Assembly: GCA_937915475.1 (NCBI GenBank)
Contig: CALGIR010000350.1
Location: 1 to 8,001 of the forward strand
Length of the DNA: 8,001 bases
DNA from: an uncultured Bacteroidales bacterium
GTDB taxonomy: Bacteria > Bacteroidota > Bacteroidia > Bacteroidales > Tenuifilaceae
Reading direction: 5' to 3'
The first letter of the stretch is position 1, and each line of letters begins with the position of its first letter. Made by a program: the position numbers and the translations under genes. The notes beneath the pieces are model-generated. The model ran no database searches. It had not been told where the DNA came from and worked only from the letters and a program-made list of their open reading frames with translations. Positions 1 through 6,467 of this stretch are shown one piece after another.

Positions 1-130
1 AAGGATCAGAACCTACTCGAAATAGATTAAGCCTCGACTGTATTTTATCGTAATGCTTCCGGGTAAACTCATCAAAATTATACTTCAGAATCTTTCGGGC
101 TAAGCCTATTTCGAGTAGGTTCTGATCCTT
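1..130. repeat. 25-bp perfect inverted repeat (1-25 / 106-130), 80-bp spacer
   Basis: Bases 1-25 are the exact reverse complement of 106-130; the match stops at base 26 versus base 105. Both arms lie inside the rpoN reading frame. The right arm encodes a plausible sigma-54 segment, whereas the left arm replaces the expected continuation of the protein. The left arm begins exactly at base 1 of the window. The simplest reading is a fold-back (template-switch) chimera or an assembly-end artefact rather than a biological hairpin. Confidence 0.9.
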
Positions 131-733
131 ACTTTCTATCTGTAAAAGCAAACACTCTTGTAAATCGCGCGCACCAATCCCCACTGGTTCAAAATCGTGA
201 ATTATGCGTAAAATCTGCTCCAATTCATCCTCATCGGTTTCAACCCCAGCGCTAAAAGCCAAATCGTCGGCAATGGCCGATAGCTTTCTGCGCAGGTATC
301 CATCATCGTCAATATTGCCAATTAGGTAAAGTCCAAGGTTTTTCTGCTTTTCGCTAAGTACCCGAAGCCCAAGCTGATTTGCAAGGTTCTCATGAAACGA
401 AATGCCTGTTGAGAAAGGAATCTCTTCCCGCTTATCGTCCTTTGAGTAGTTATTGGCCGCAAGGCGATATGAGGGTGTATCCTCATCCTCCAAGTAGTCT
501 TCCAGGGTAAACTCCTCATCATCTTGGGTTTCGCTTTCCTCCTGTATAGGCTCTTCCCTTTCCTGTTCATCATCTTCGTAGTCAATCCCCTCTTCAAGTG
601 TTGGATTATCCTCCAACTCCTTTTTAATGCGCTGATCAAGCTGCATAGTAGGTATCTCCAGCAGTTTAATTACCTGAATCTGCTGGGGCGAAAGTCTCTG
701 AAGTAGTTTCTGTTGTAACCTCTGCTTAAGCAT
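1..733 (-). CDS. rpoN: RNA polymerase sigma-54 factor, N-terminal half (partial at window edge)
   Basis: Sigma-54 directs RNA polymerase to -24/-12 promoters that need an AAA+ activator. Reading from ATG at 733-731 gives 244 residues with no stop. Residues 1-48 are the Gln/Leu-rich region I (LSPQQIQVIKLLEIPTMQL at 14-32, then ELEDNPTLEE) that contacts activator and core. Residues 49-86 are a very acidic linker (region II). Residues about 105-236 match the core-binding domain, with GNIDDDGYL at 139-147 and GIGARDLQECLLLQ at 185-198. The C-terminal half, with the HTH and the RpoN box, is absent. The family match holds to RLN at 234-236; the last eight residues (LFRVGSDP) are coded by a 25-bp inverted copy of 106-130 and look foreign, so only 26-733 should be trusted. 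The start lies 19 bp after the asnS stop with no Shine-Dalgarno site, suggesting co-transcription. Identification is by motif and composition; confidence is high. Confidence 0.93.
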   Translation of the reverse strand, partial: MLKQRLQQKLLQRLSPQQIQVIKLLEIPTMQLDQRIKKELEDNPTLEEGIDYEDDEQEREEPIQEESETQDDEEFTLEDYLEDEDTPSYRLAANNYSKDDKREEIPFSTGISFHENLANQLGLRVLSEKQKNLGLYLIGNIDDDGYLRRKLSAIADDLAFSAGVETDEDELEQILRIIHDFEPVGIGARDLQECLLLQIESKDQNLLEIGLARKILKYNFDEFTRKHYDKIQSRLNLFRVGSDP

Positions 734-752
734 GCTTAAAACTATTTACTTT

Positions 753-2150
753 CTAAAATTCGCAGCTATTGGGTGTACGAGGAAATGGAATAACGTCACG
801 AATATTCCCCATACCTGTAACAAACAAGAGCAACCTCTCAAACCCTAGTCCAAACCCGCTATGTGGTGCTGTTCCAAATTTACGGGTTTCGATATACCAC
901 CAAAGTTCCTCCATTGGAATTTCTAGCTCATTAATGCGCTTTGTAATCGCTTCATGGTTCTCCTCGCGTTGTGAGCCACCAATAATTTCTCCAATTTTTG
1001 GAAAAAGCACATCCATGGCCTTAACCGTTTTTGCATCATCGTTCAACTTCATGTAAAACGCCTTTATCTCCTTTGGATAATCAGTTAGAATTACGGGCTT
1101 TTTAAAGTGCTTCTCAACCAAATACCTCTCATGCTCGCTATGCAAATCGGCACCCCAAAAAACTGGGAACTCCCATTTAATATCGGCCTTTTCAAGTATC
1201 TCAACGGCCTTTGTGTAGGTTAGGCGTTCAAAACTAGTACTGGCCACAGAGTTTAACCTTTCCAACAACTCCTTGTCCCACATCTTATTCAGGAACTCAA
1301 GGTCATCCTTACAGTGCTCAAGGGCATAGCGAATAAGATACTTGAGGAAATCTTCGGCTAAATCCATGTTATCCTCAATATCGTAAAATGCAACCTCGGG
1401 TTCAATCATCCAGAATTCGGCTAGGTGCCTTGGCGTATTTGAATTCTCTGCCCTAAATGTTGGGCCAAAGGTGTATACCTCCGATAGTGCAAGGGCTGCA
1501 AGTTCGCCCTCCAGCTGCCCCGATACGGTAAGTTTAGCCTCCTTGCCAAAAAAGTCTTCGCTAAAATCAACTTTTCCATTTTCCTTGCGAGGCGGATTGT
1601 TTATATCGAGTGTAGTAACCTTAAATAACTGCCCTGCGCCCTCGGCATCAGAACCTGTAATTATGGGTGTATGGATATAGACAAAACCCTTGTCGTTAAA
1701 GTACTTGTGTATGGCAAAAGCCATTGCATGCCTAATGCGAAGTACTGCGCTAAACGTGTTTGTGCGAGGTCTTAAGTGTGCTATCTCCCTTAGAAACTCA
1801 AGGCTATGCCCTTTTTTCTGCAATGGATACGATGCTGGATCAGCCTTTCCGTAAAGCTCAATAGATTTTGCTTGAACCTCTACTGGCTGCTGGGCACCTG
1901 GTGATTCAACAAGTGTACCTACTACCTTTATGCACGCACCTGTTCCAACCTCCTTAAGGAAATCATCACCAAAAACAGCTACATCGGCAACAATTTGTAT
2001 ATTATGTATGGTAGAACCATCATTAAGTGCAATAAAAGCAACATTCTTATTTCCTCTTCGGGTTCTTACCCAACCTTTGGCAACCACCTCGGTGCCAACT
2101 TCTCCTTTTTTTAAAAGATCTACAATTTTTGTTCGCAATTTAAGTGTCAT
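753..2150 (-). CDS. asnS: Asparagine--tRNA ligase (AsnRS)
   Basis: This cytoplasmic enzyme charges tRNA-Asn with asparagine using ATP. It is a class IIb synthetase of 465 residues, the usual full length for bacterial AsnRS. Residues about 18-105 form the N-terminal OB-fold anticodon-binding domain (GWVRTRRGNKNVAFIALNDG at 26-45). The catalytic core follows: a motif 1 region near 140-170 (KGFVYIHTPIITGSDAEGAG), motif 2 at about 232-252 (FRAENSNTPRHLAEFWMIEPE in two parts), and motif 3 GFGLGFERL at 432-440, whose Arg binds ATP. The ending RDVIPFPRTP is typical of AsnRS rather than AspRS. The start is the ATG at 2150-2148 and the stop is TAG. rpoN starts 19 bp downstream on the same strand; asnS followed by rpoN is, as I recall, a recurrent order in Bacteroidota. 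A 152-bp gap upstream holds a candidate -7 promoter element. No frameshift or missing key motif was seen. Confidence 0.97.
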   Translation of the reverse strand: MTLKLRTKIVDLLKKGEVGTEVVAKGWVRTRRGNKNVAFIALNDGSTIHNIQIVADVAVFGDDFLKEVGTGACIKVVGTLVESPGAQQPVEVQAKSIELYGKADPASYPLQKKGHSLEFLREIAHLRPRTNTFSAVLRIRHAMAFAIHKYFNDKGFVYIHTPIITGSDAEGAGQLFKVTTLDINNPPRKENGKVDFSEDFFGKEAKLTVSGQLEGELAALALSEVYTFGPTFRAENSNTPRHLAEFWMIEPEVAFYDIEDNMDLAEDFLKYLIRYALEHCKDDLEFLNKMWDKELLERLNSVASTSFERLTYTKAVEILEKADIKWEFPVFWGADLHSEHERYLVEKHFKKPVILTDYPKEIKAFYMKLNDDAKTVKAMDVLFPKIGEIIGGSQREENHEAITKRINELEIPMEELWWYIETRKFGTAPHSGFGLGFERLLLFVTGMGNIRDVIPFPRTPNSCEF

Positions 2151-2207
2151 TCTATAACGATTTAATAATTATACTACTGCAAGGACAACTAAGCCTAATG
2201 TAATTCA

Positions 2208-2215
2208 CAAAAGTA
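2208..2215 (-). promoter_or_regulatory. Candidate -7 promoter element for asnS
   Basis: On the minus strand this reads TACTTTTG, matching the Bacteroidota -7 consensus TAnnTTTG. It lies about 58 bp upstream of the asnS start, in the gap after the upstream gene. I could not find a clear -33 TTTG at the usual 19-21 bp spacing, so this is only a candidate. Confidence 0.3.
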
Positions 2216-2302
2216 ACTATTTTTAGAGAAAATGGAGGATAGCCGAAAGGAATAAATGCACAATAAGGTACGATTTTTGCTATGATCACCTGTTTTATGA
2301 CA

Positions 2303-3313
2303 TCAGGAGCCGTAATAGGTTGATAACCTCTTCTGAAATACCCTATCGTTAGCCTCGTTGATGGCCACTATAAGTGCTTCTATTTTTTCAATCCTATGGC
2401 TTTGCTCTTCGGACGAGATAAATTCCTGATCACTAAAAACTACATAATCAATTTTATAACCCATATTATCAAGCGTCATAGCCACCGCTGCATTGTAATC
2501 GTCGAAAATAATTACCGATGGCAGGTTGCTTATGTTGTATCTTAGCACTGAGGATGAAACCCTACTCTGAATAAACTCGATTTGGTGCTCGCCCAAGTAC
2601 TTTGCACCAAGCAAAAGCCTTACTAAATCAATCTTCGATAATTGCATTCTCTGTCCTTGTGCCAGCATCTCGTCGTAATCCTTTTGCGAAGTAGCAATGA
2701 AATCTTCAATAAACTGCGTTGGAACGCCCTGTAAATCTTGTAAATCATTCTCCTTTTTCCTTAATTTATACTCATTCTGAGCCAACTTTTGGTCGGATGG
2801 GATGTAGTGCCCCCACTTCCGCGTACGTTTCCATGTTTTGGTTTTTGGCTTAGGTTTCCAGCTGGTAACAGGTCGTTTCATAATTGGGTCGTACAGGTTT
2901 AGCCGCTGCGATTCAAGTGAGTAGATAAGGCTATTGACAAAGTGAACATAACCTCCACCTAGGGTATGGTGCAAAGCCGACCAAAGTGTTTTGGAACTTC
3001 CCTTGGGCACTGTATCGGCTTTAGCTTTCTTTTCGATTTCCAGTTTACGCGTTTTGATATACTCGATAAACTCCTCATCAAGATTTACGGGATAGTATGT
3101 TGTTGCCTCTTTGGCATCCTCTGCGTTAAACTCCTCTGCATGGTGCAGAGCTCTAACGTCCATCACATAGTTTGTGTCGTTCGAAAGTTTAACGTGGAGC
3201 TTAAAATCACGTCCCCACCGCATCTCGCTAATTGATGGCTTAGATGTTTGTGCTACCGATACGCTTACGCAAAGCAAAAGTGTCAAAGTGCCAATAAACC
3301 ATGATGTTCTCAT
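2303..3313 (-). CDS. Secreted protein of unknown function with a central basic Lys/Trp-rich segment
   Basis: This is a 336-residue protein that I do not recognise. It starts with a clear signal peptide (MRTSWF, then a Leu/Val-rich core, with probable cleavage after VSVA at about residue 21). There is no lipobox Cys at the cleavage site, so it is probably periplasmic or secreted and not a lipoprotein. A hydrophilic N-terminal part (about 25-145) contains TTYYPVNLDEEF at 71-82. A strikingly basic stretch at about 151-170 is rich in Lys, Arg and Trp (KPKPKTKTWKRTRKW). A helical charged region (about 175-255) follows, and then a segment LPSVIIFDDYNAAVAMTL at 264-281, which looks like a buried beta-strand/helix unit. 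No later membrane segment, catalytic motif or repeat could be named. The ATG is at 3313-3311. Both flanking gaps are long enough (152 and 581 bp) for it to be transcribed alone. The reading frame itself is well supported by length and composition; the function is unknown. Confidence 0.85.
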   Translation of the reverse strand: MRTSWFIGTLTLLLCVSVSVAQTSKPSISEMRWGRDFKLHVKLSNDTNYVMDVRALHHAEEFNAEDAKEATTYYPVNLDEEFIEYIKTRKLEIEKKAKADTVPKGSSKTLWSALHHTLGGGYVHFVNSLIYSLESQRLNLYDPIMKRPVTSWKPKPKTKTWKRTRKWGHYIPSDQKLAQNEYKLRKKENDLQDLQGVPTQFIEDFIATSQKDYDEMLAQGQRMQLSKIDLVRLLLGAKYLGEHQIEFIQSRVSSSVLRYNISNLPSVIIFDDYNAAVAMTLDNMGYKIDYVVFSDQEFISSEEQSHRIEKIEALIVAINEANDRVFQKRLSTYYGS

Positions 3314-3371
3314 TGTGCAATAGTTTAAATAAATTCAGCATAAATATAGTAAAAAGGCGAGTGTAAATTGG

Positions 3372-3390
3372 GTAAATATCGATTATTTAC
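3372..3390. repeat. Inverted repeat GTAAATA-N5-TATTTAC
   Basis: These are perfect 7-bp arms around a 5-bp centre (TCGAT). It lies about 60 bp upstream of the start of the minus-strand secreted-protein gene, where an operator could sit. It is AT-rich and could also be chance. Confidence 0.4.
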
Positions 3391-3496
3391 AAACCAAAAC
3401 CCTAATTGGTTCCTAGCTAACCGTTAAAGAAAATGAAACCGTAAACCAGCTCAAGGAAGTAGGTACGAGAAATTGTGCCTTAAGGTGTAGCTATAC

Positions 3497-3521
3497 TTTG
3501 CCTCGGCAAATATGCATGCAT
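3497..3521. repeat. Adjacent palindromes TTTGCC-TC-GGCAAA and ATGCATGCAT
   Basis: Bases 3497-3510 are a 6-bp-arm palindrome with a 2-base centre; as RNA it would form a 5-bp stem with a CTCG loop. One base later, 3512-3521 is a perfect 10-bp palindrome. Both fall in the gene-free divergent region. Their role is unknown. Confidence 0.45.
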
Positions 3522-3568
3522 GAAACAGTGCTCTTGTTGATATTCGGATTACTAGAACCTTTACCTCA

Positions 3569-3591
3569 AAACCAAATCGCCCAATTGGTTT
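3569..3591. repeat. Inverted repeat AAACCAA-N9-TTGGTTT
   Basis: These are perfect 7-bp arms with a 9-base loop. A shorter related dyad, AACCAA-N8-TTGGTT, occurs at 3392-3411, so the same half-site pair appears twice about 175 bp apart. Neither is followed by a T-run, so they are not obvious terminators. A shared protein-binding site is possible but unproven. Confidence 0.4.
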
Positions 3592-3686
3592 ACTTATGCA
3601 ATTGGGATAATGCTGCCGAAGATACTTGACAAACAATGAGCAATATAAAAAAAAGGGTTTGTTCATATATTGAGAGATAATATCGT

Positions 3687-3732
3687 CAATTGATTTTCAT
3701 TGGTACTTTTAAAAAAGTCGGCAAATCAATTG
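3687..3732. repeat. 10-bp inverted repeat with nested hairpin upstream of the methyltransferase gene
   Basis: CAATTGATTT at 3687-3696 is the exact reverse complement of AAATCAATTG at 3723-3732, separated by 26 bases. Inside lies a second small dyad, ACTTTT-AA-AAAAGT. It sits about 90 bp before the candidate methyltransferase promoter and could be an operator, an RNA structure, or the remains of a small mobile element. It does not have a simple intrinsic-terminator form. Confidence 0.5.
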
Positions 3733-3824
3733 CGTAAGTCTTTTTCTTTAATCAGACAATAAACCAAGATACTAAAAGAAGTAGATTGAAAAACGTTTCA
3801 CATTATTACAATTAGGCCGTAGTA

Positions 3825-3832
3825 TAAATTTG
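3825..3832 (+). promoter_or_regulatory. Candidate -7 promoter element for the DNA methyltransferase gene
   Basis: TAAATTTG matches the Bacteroidota -7 consensus TAnnTTTG, 62 bp before the upstream ATG. The nearest -33-like motif is TTTC at 3796-3799 with a 25-bp spacer, longer than the usual 19-21 bp, so the -33 part is weak. Confidence 0.4.
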
Positions 3833-3894
3833 CACTTGTTTATTCATATCAATTAAGAATTCTCTTTCAATAAGTAAAAGTATATTTATTTACA

Positions 3895-5079
3895 ATGCCT
3901 ATTTTTGGGCAACACAAAAATAAAATGGCGAAATTTAAGTTTATCGACCTTTTTGCCGGAATTGGCGGTTTCCATATTGCAATGGAAGATTTGGGTGGTG
4001 AATGCGTATTTGCATCAGAAATAAACAAATACGCCATTGAAACCTACTATGATAACTTTGGCATTAACTCCTCAAACGATATTACTAAGGTACCAGAGCA
4101 AGCAATACCCAAGCACGATGTGCTTTGTGCTGGTTTCCCGTGCCAAGCATTCTCAAAGGCAGGAAAGCAAAACGGGTTTGAGGATACTAGGGGTACGCTA
4201 TTCTTTGATATCCTGCGAATTCTGAAATATCACAAACCCAAATATATAATTCTAGAGAATGTGAGGAACCTAGTGTCACACGATAAAGGATTAACGTGGA
4301 AAGTGATACACAAAAACTTGGTCGAGCTGGGTTACCTAATCCCTCACAAACCCATAATTATCAGTCCACATCAAATTGGTGTTCCCCAGCTACGCGATAG
4401 AGTATTTATCCCAGGCATACTTAAAGAGTTTGCAAAGCATAAGGAGTTGAAAATTGCCGTCCCCGAATCAAAGCGAAATATTACCCAGGCACATAGTGCG
4501 CTAAACGATTCATCGAATGGCGAATTTTCCATCTCCAATTATGAGGAGTACATTCTGGGTGCGTGGGATGAATTTCTGCAAGGGCTTAATAACAAAATAA
4601 TTGGCTTCCCGGTTTGGGCTAATGAATTTAAAACAAACGATAATATTCTCGATCTTCCAAAGTGGAAACAAGAGATTATACTAAAAAACCGTAAGCTATA
4701 TAAGGATAATCAAAAGCACATTGATACCTGGCTTAAGAAGCATAATTGCCTAAAGGATTTTGTTAGAACCCATACCAAATTTGAGTGGCAAGCAGGAACT
4801 TCCATAAACAGTGTATGGGATGGTATTATACAATTTCGCCCATCGGGCATAAGGGTTAAACGGCCTACAGAGTTTCCTGCGTTGGTGGCCATGGTTCATA
4901 TACCCATTATTGGCTGGCAAAAGCGCCGAATTACGCCACGAGAGGCAGCTAACCTTCAACGGTTTCCTGAAGATTTTAAAATTAATCCAAACCCACAGCA
5001 AGCCTACAAGCAATTTGGCAACTCGGTAAATGTTGATGTAGTAAAATTTATTGCCAAGCAACTGTTTTCAGATGGATAA
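3895..5079 (+). CDS. C5-cytosine DNA methyltransferase, apparently solitary
   Basis: This enzyme transfers a methyl group from S-adenosylmethionine to C5 of cytosine in a specific DNA sequence. Of its 394 residues, all the main family motifs are visible in order: motif I FIDLFAGIGGF at 16-26 (SAM binding), motif IV FPCQAFSKAG at 81-90 with catalytic Cys83, motif VI ENV at 121-123, motif VIII QLRDRV at 165-170, motif IX region RPSGIRVKRPTEFPAL at 315-330, and motif X FGNSV at 374-378. The target-recognition region is about 175-310; its target sequence cannot be read from the protein. The enzyme appears intact. Two starts are possible: ATG at 3895, or ATG at 3925 (residue 11), which puts the start five residues before motif I as in many relatives and follows an A-rich stretch. 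I slightly favour 3925. No endonuclease gene lies on either side within the window: downstream is ubiX, and upstream is a gene-free region. It may therefore be an orphan regulatory or protective methylase, or the remnant of a restriction-modification system. Confidence 0.95.
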   Translation: MPIFGQHKNKMAKFKFIDLFAGIGGFHIAMEDLGGECVFASEINKYAIETYYDNFGINSSNDITKVPEQAIPKHDVLCAGFPCQAFSKAGKQNGFEDTRGTLFFDILRILKYHKPKYIILENVRNLVSHDKGLTWKVIHKNLVELGYLIPHKPIIISPHQIGVPQLRDRVFIPGILKEFAKHKELKIAVPESKRNITQAHSALNDSSNGEFSISNYEEYILGAWDEFLQGLNNKIIGFPVWANEFKTNDNILDLPKWKQEIILKNRKLYKDNQKHIDTWLKKHNCLKDFVRTHTKFEWQAGTSINSVWDGIIQFRPSGIRVKRPTEFPALVAMVHIPIIGWQKRRITPREAANLQRFPEDFKINPNPQQAYKQFGNSVNVDVVKFIAKQLFSDG

Positions 5080-5159
5080 AATCGACCTCCAACAAATCAC
5101 TTGAAAATGAATAATATATTTACGAATTGTACAAACTTCCCTTTTTACCGTTAATAGTT

Positions 5160-5167
5160 TACATTTG
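5160..5167 (+). promoter_or_regulatory. Candidate -7 promoter element for ubiX
   Basis: TACATTTG is an exact match to TAnnTTTG and lies 20 bp before the ubiX ATG, which would give a very short leader. No clear TTTG is found at the -33 distance. A perfect 8-bp palindrome, TTGTACAA, lies at 5127-5134, about 25 bp upstream, and might be an operator. This suggests ubiX does not depend on read-through from the methyltransferase gene. Confidence 0.4.
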
Positions 5168-5187
5168 TTCAGACAACACAAGGTATA

Positions 5188-5763
5188 ATGAAAAACAAAA
5201 AACGCATAATTGTTGCCATTACGGGCGCCAGTGGTTCGATATATGCTCACAATATTCTCAAAAAACTCATTCTCCTAAAGGATGATATTGAGGAGATAGC
5301 GCTAATTGTTTCTGAAACGGGGGAGCAGGTATGGCATTACGAAATGGAAGAGGACTTTCCTGAATCGGAACTAATAAAACGATACAATAATCTCACCTAT
5401 TTTGCGCCTACAGCATCAGGTAGCGCGGGTTACGATGCAATGGTAATAATTCCGTGCACCGCTGGTACGCTTGGTCGAATTGCCAATGGCACCAGCAACG
5501 AACTTATTTCCCGCAGTGCCGATGTTATGCTTAAAGAACGAAAAACGTTAATTCTAACCCTTCGCGAATCGCCCTACAACCTTATCCACATCGAAAATAT
5601 GCAGAAGGTAACCCTTGCTGGTGGCATTATCTTCCCGGCCAGTCCTTCATTCTATAGCAAACCTAAAGATATTAACGCATTAATTGATACTGTTACAGAC
5701 AGGATTTTGGATTTGCTTGGCTTTGCAAACACAGGCTTTAGGTGGGGCGAAGATTCTAGATAA
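5188..5763 (+). CDS. ubiX: Flavin prenyltransferase UbiX
   Basis: UbiX joins a dimethylallyl group to reduced FMN, making the prenylated FMN cofactor used by UbiD-family decarboxylases. The protein has 191 residues, the usual length. Visible features: an N-terminal strand followed by the flavin-binding loop TGASGS (12-17); PCTAGTLGRIANG at 89-101; SRSADVMLKERK at 108-119; LRESPYN at 125-131; MQKVTLAGGIIFPASPSFY at 138-156; and a C-terminal RWG at 185-187, where family members carry an aromatic residue near the active site. The start is ATG at 5188, with a weak AAGG at 5180-5183. It follows the methyltransferase gene by 108 bp and has its own candidate promoter. Its stop is 2 bp from the comF stop on the opposite strand. 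No ubiD partner is in the window. In an anaerobe, a UbiD relative in menaquinone or aromatic-acid metabolism would be a likely client, but this is inference. Confidence 0.95.
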   Translation: MKNKKRIIVAITGASGSIYAHNILKKLILLKDDIEEIALIVSETGEQVWHYEMEEDFPESELIKRYNNLTYFAPTASGSAGYDAMVIIPCTAGTLGRIANGTSNELISRSADVMLKERKTLILTLRESPYNLIHIENMQKVTLAGGIIFPASPSFYSKPKDINALIDTVTDRILDLLGFANTGFRWGEDSR

Positions 5764-5765
5764 TC

Positions 5766-6467
5766 TTAAGTATTTGCGTAGGCAAGCGCACCCACGCTCA
5801 CCTTACAGCCATCTACGGTTAGCAGCTTAGCAGCGCACGCTTCAATCGTTGCCCCTGTAGTAATAACATCATCTACCAATAATAGGTGCTTGCCTTTTAG
5901 TTCACTACCATTCTTAAGTTCAAAGGCATCAGCAACATTCTTAACCCTTTCGGTACGCGATTTACGCGTTTGTGTTTCGGTAAACTCCTTACGAACAAGA
6001 TGGCTGGTATCCATACCAATACCTAATCCTTTGGCAATTCCTTCGGCAATAGCCTCGGCCTGATTGTATCCCCTTATTCTAAGTTTTTTGGGGTGGAGTG
6101 GTACAGGTATGGTATAATTAATCTCTTTGTATAGGTGAGATTTTGCAAGGGTTTGCCCAAAAACCAAGCCTAACTCTACTCCTATCTCGTACTTTCCTCT
6201 GTATTTTAGCTGATGAAGTAAGGGCCTGTATTTGCTGCCTTTTGCGAAGAAAAAGTACGCACAAGCATTCTCAATCTCAACTCTTCCCCAAAAGGTTTGG
6301 GCTATGGGATTATCAGCATCGTCCCAAAACCGGGTTAGGGGCATTTTATAAAGACATGAGAGGCATATTACCTTCTCGGCATGAATAAGATCGGTATTAC
6401 AAACACCGCAAACCCTTGGATAGAATATATGGGCAAACCCTGAGAGAATTGATTTTGCTAAAACCAT
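5766..6467 (-). CDS. comF: ComF-family phosphoribosyltransferase-like protein
   Basis: ComF proteins are linked to DNA uptake during natural competence and to handling of single-stranded DNA; the substrate of the phosphoribosyltransferase-like fold is unsettled. The 233 residues show the family layout: an N-terminal zinc-finger-like pair of CxxC motifs (C20, C23, C35, C38); the conserved VPLHPKKLRIRGYNQAE at 122-138; TQTRKSRTERVKNV at 165-178; and the type I PRPP-binding loop LLLVDDVITTGAT at 195-207. The protein looks complete. Its ATG (6467-6465) overlaps the TAA of the upstream DUF2147-type gene by one base (TAATG), pointing to translational coupling. It converges on ubiX with only 2 bp between the stops, leaving no room for a separate terminator. 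ComF proteins occur widely in bacteria not known to be competent, so uptake cannot be assumed. Confidence 0.93.
   Translation of the reverse strand: MVLAKSILSGFAHIFYPRVCGVCNTDLIHAEKVICLSCLYKMPLTRFWDDADNPIAQTFWGRVEIENACAYFFFAKGSKYRPLLHQLKYRGKYEIGVELGLVFGQTLAKSHLYKEINYTIPVPLHPKKLRIRGYNQAEAIAEGIAKGLGIGMDTSHLVRKEFTETQTRKSRTERVKNVADAFELKNGSELKGKHLLLVDDVITTGATIEACAAKLLTVDGCKVSVGALAYANT

Larger units (their letters stand above)
3314..3894. other. 581-bp divergent intergenic region with several dyad symmetries
   Basis: This separates the secreted-protein gene (minus) from the methyltransferase gene (plus). I see no convincing coding sequence. A 71-codon minus-strand frame at 3451-3666 has a Leu/Phe/Tyr/Cys-rich composition and no recognisable family. 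The opposite strand is also open from 3417 to about 3630 but has no start near its beginning. The region holds short inverted repeats at 3372-3390, 3392-3411, 3497-3510, 3512-3521, 3569-3591 and 3687-3732, and a candidate plus-strand -7 promoter element at 3825-3832. From about 3620 on it is visibly more AT-rich than 3450-3620. It could hold a structured RNA, operators, or a decayed gene. Confidence 0.6.

Noticed and set aside
322..639. A 105-codon minus-strand frame within rpoN.
   Set aside because: It is an out-of-frame shadow: the sigma-54 frame on the same strand covers the whole interval with family motifs, and the shadow is a Lys/Arg/Met-rich product without family character.
3752..5176. 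The 8-bp direct repeat TCAGACAA at 3752-3759 and 5169-5176 flanks the methyltransferase gene and might be a target-site duplication of an inserted element.
   Set aside because: It is only 8 bp, with no terminal inverted repeats or transposase, and the right copy lies inside the ubiX leader next to the candidate promoter. An 8-bp match over this distance is easily chance.
3895..5763. The methyltransferase gene and ubiX as one operon.
   Set aside because: The 108-bp gap and an exact TAnnTTTG element just before ubiX suggest separate transcription, and the functions are unrelated; read-through remains possible.
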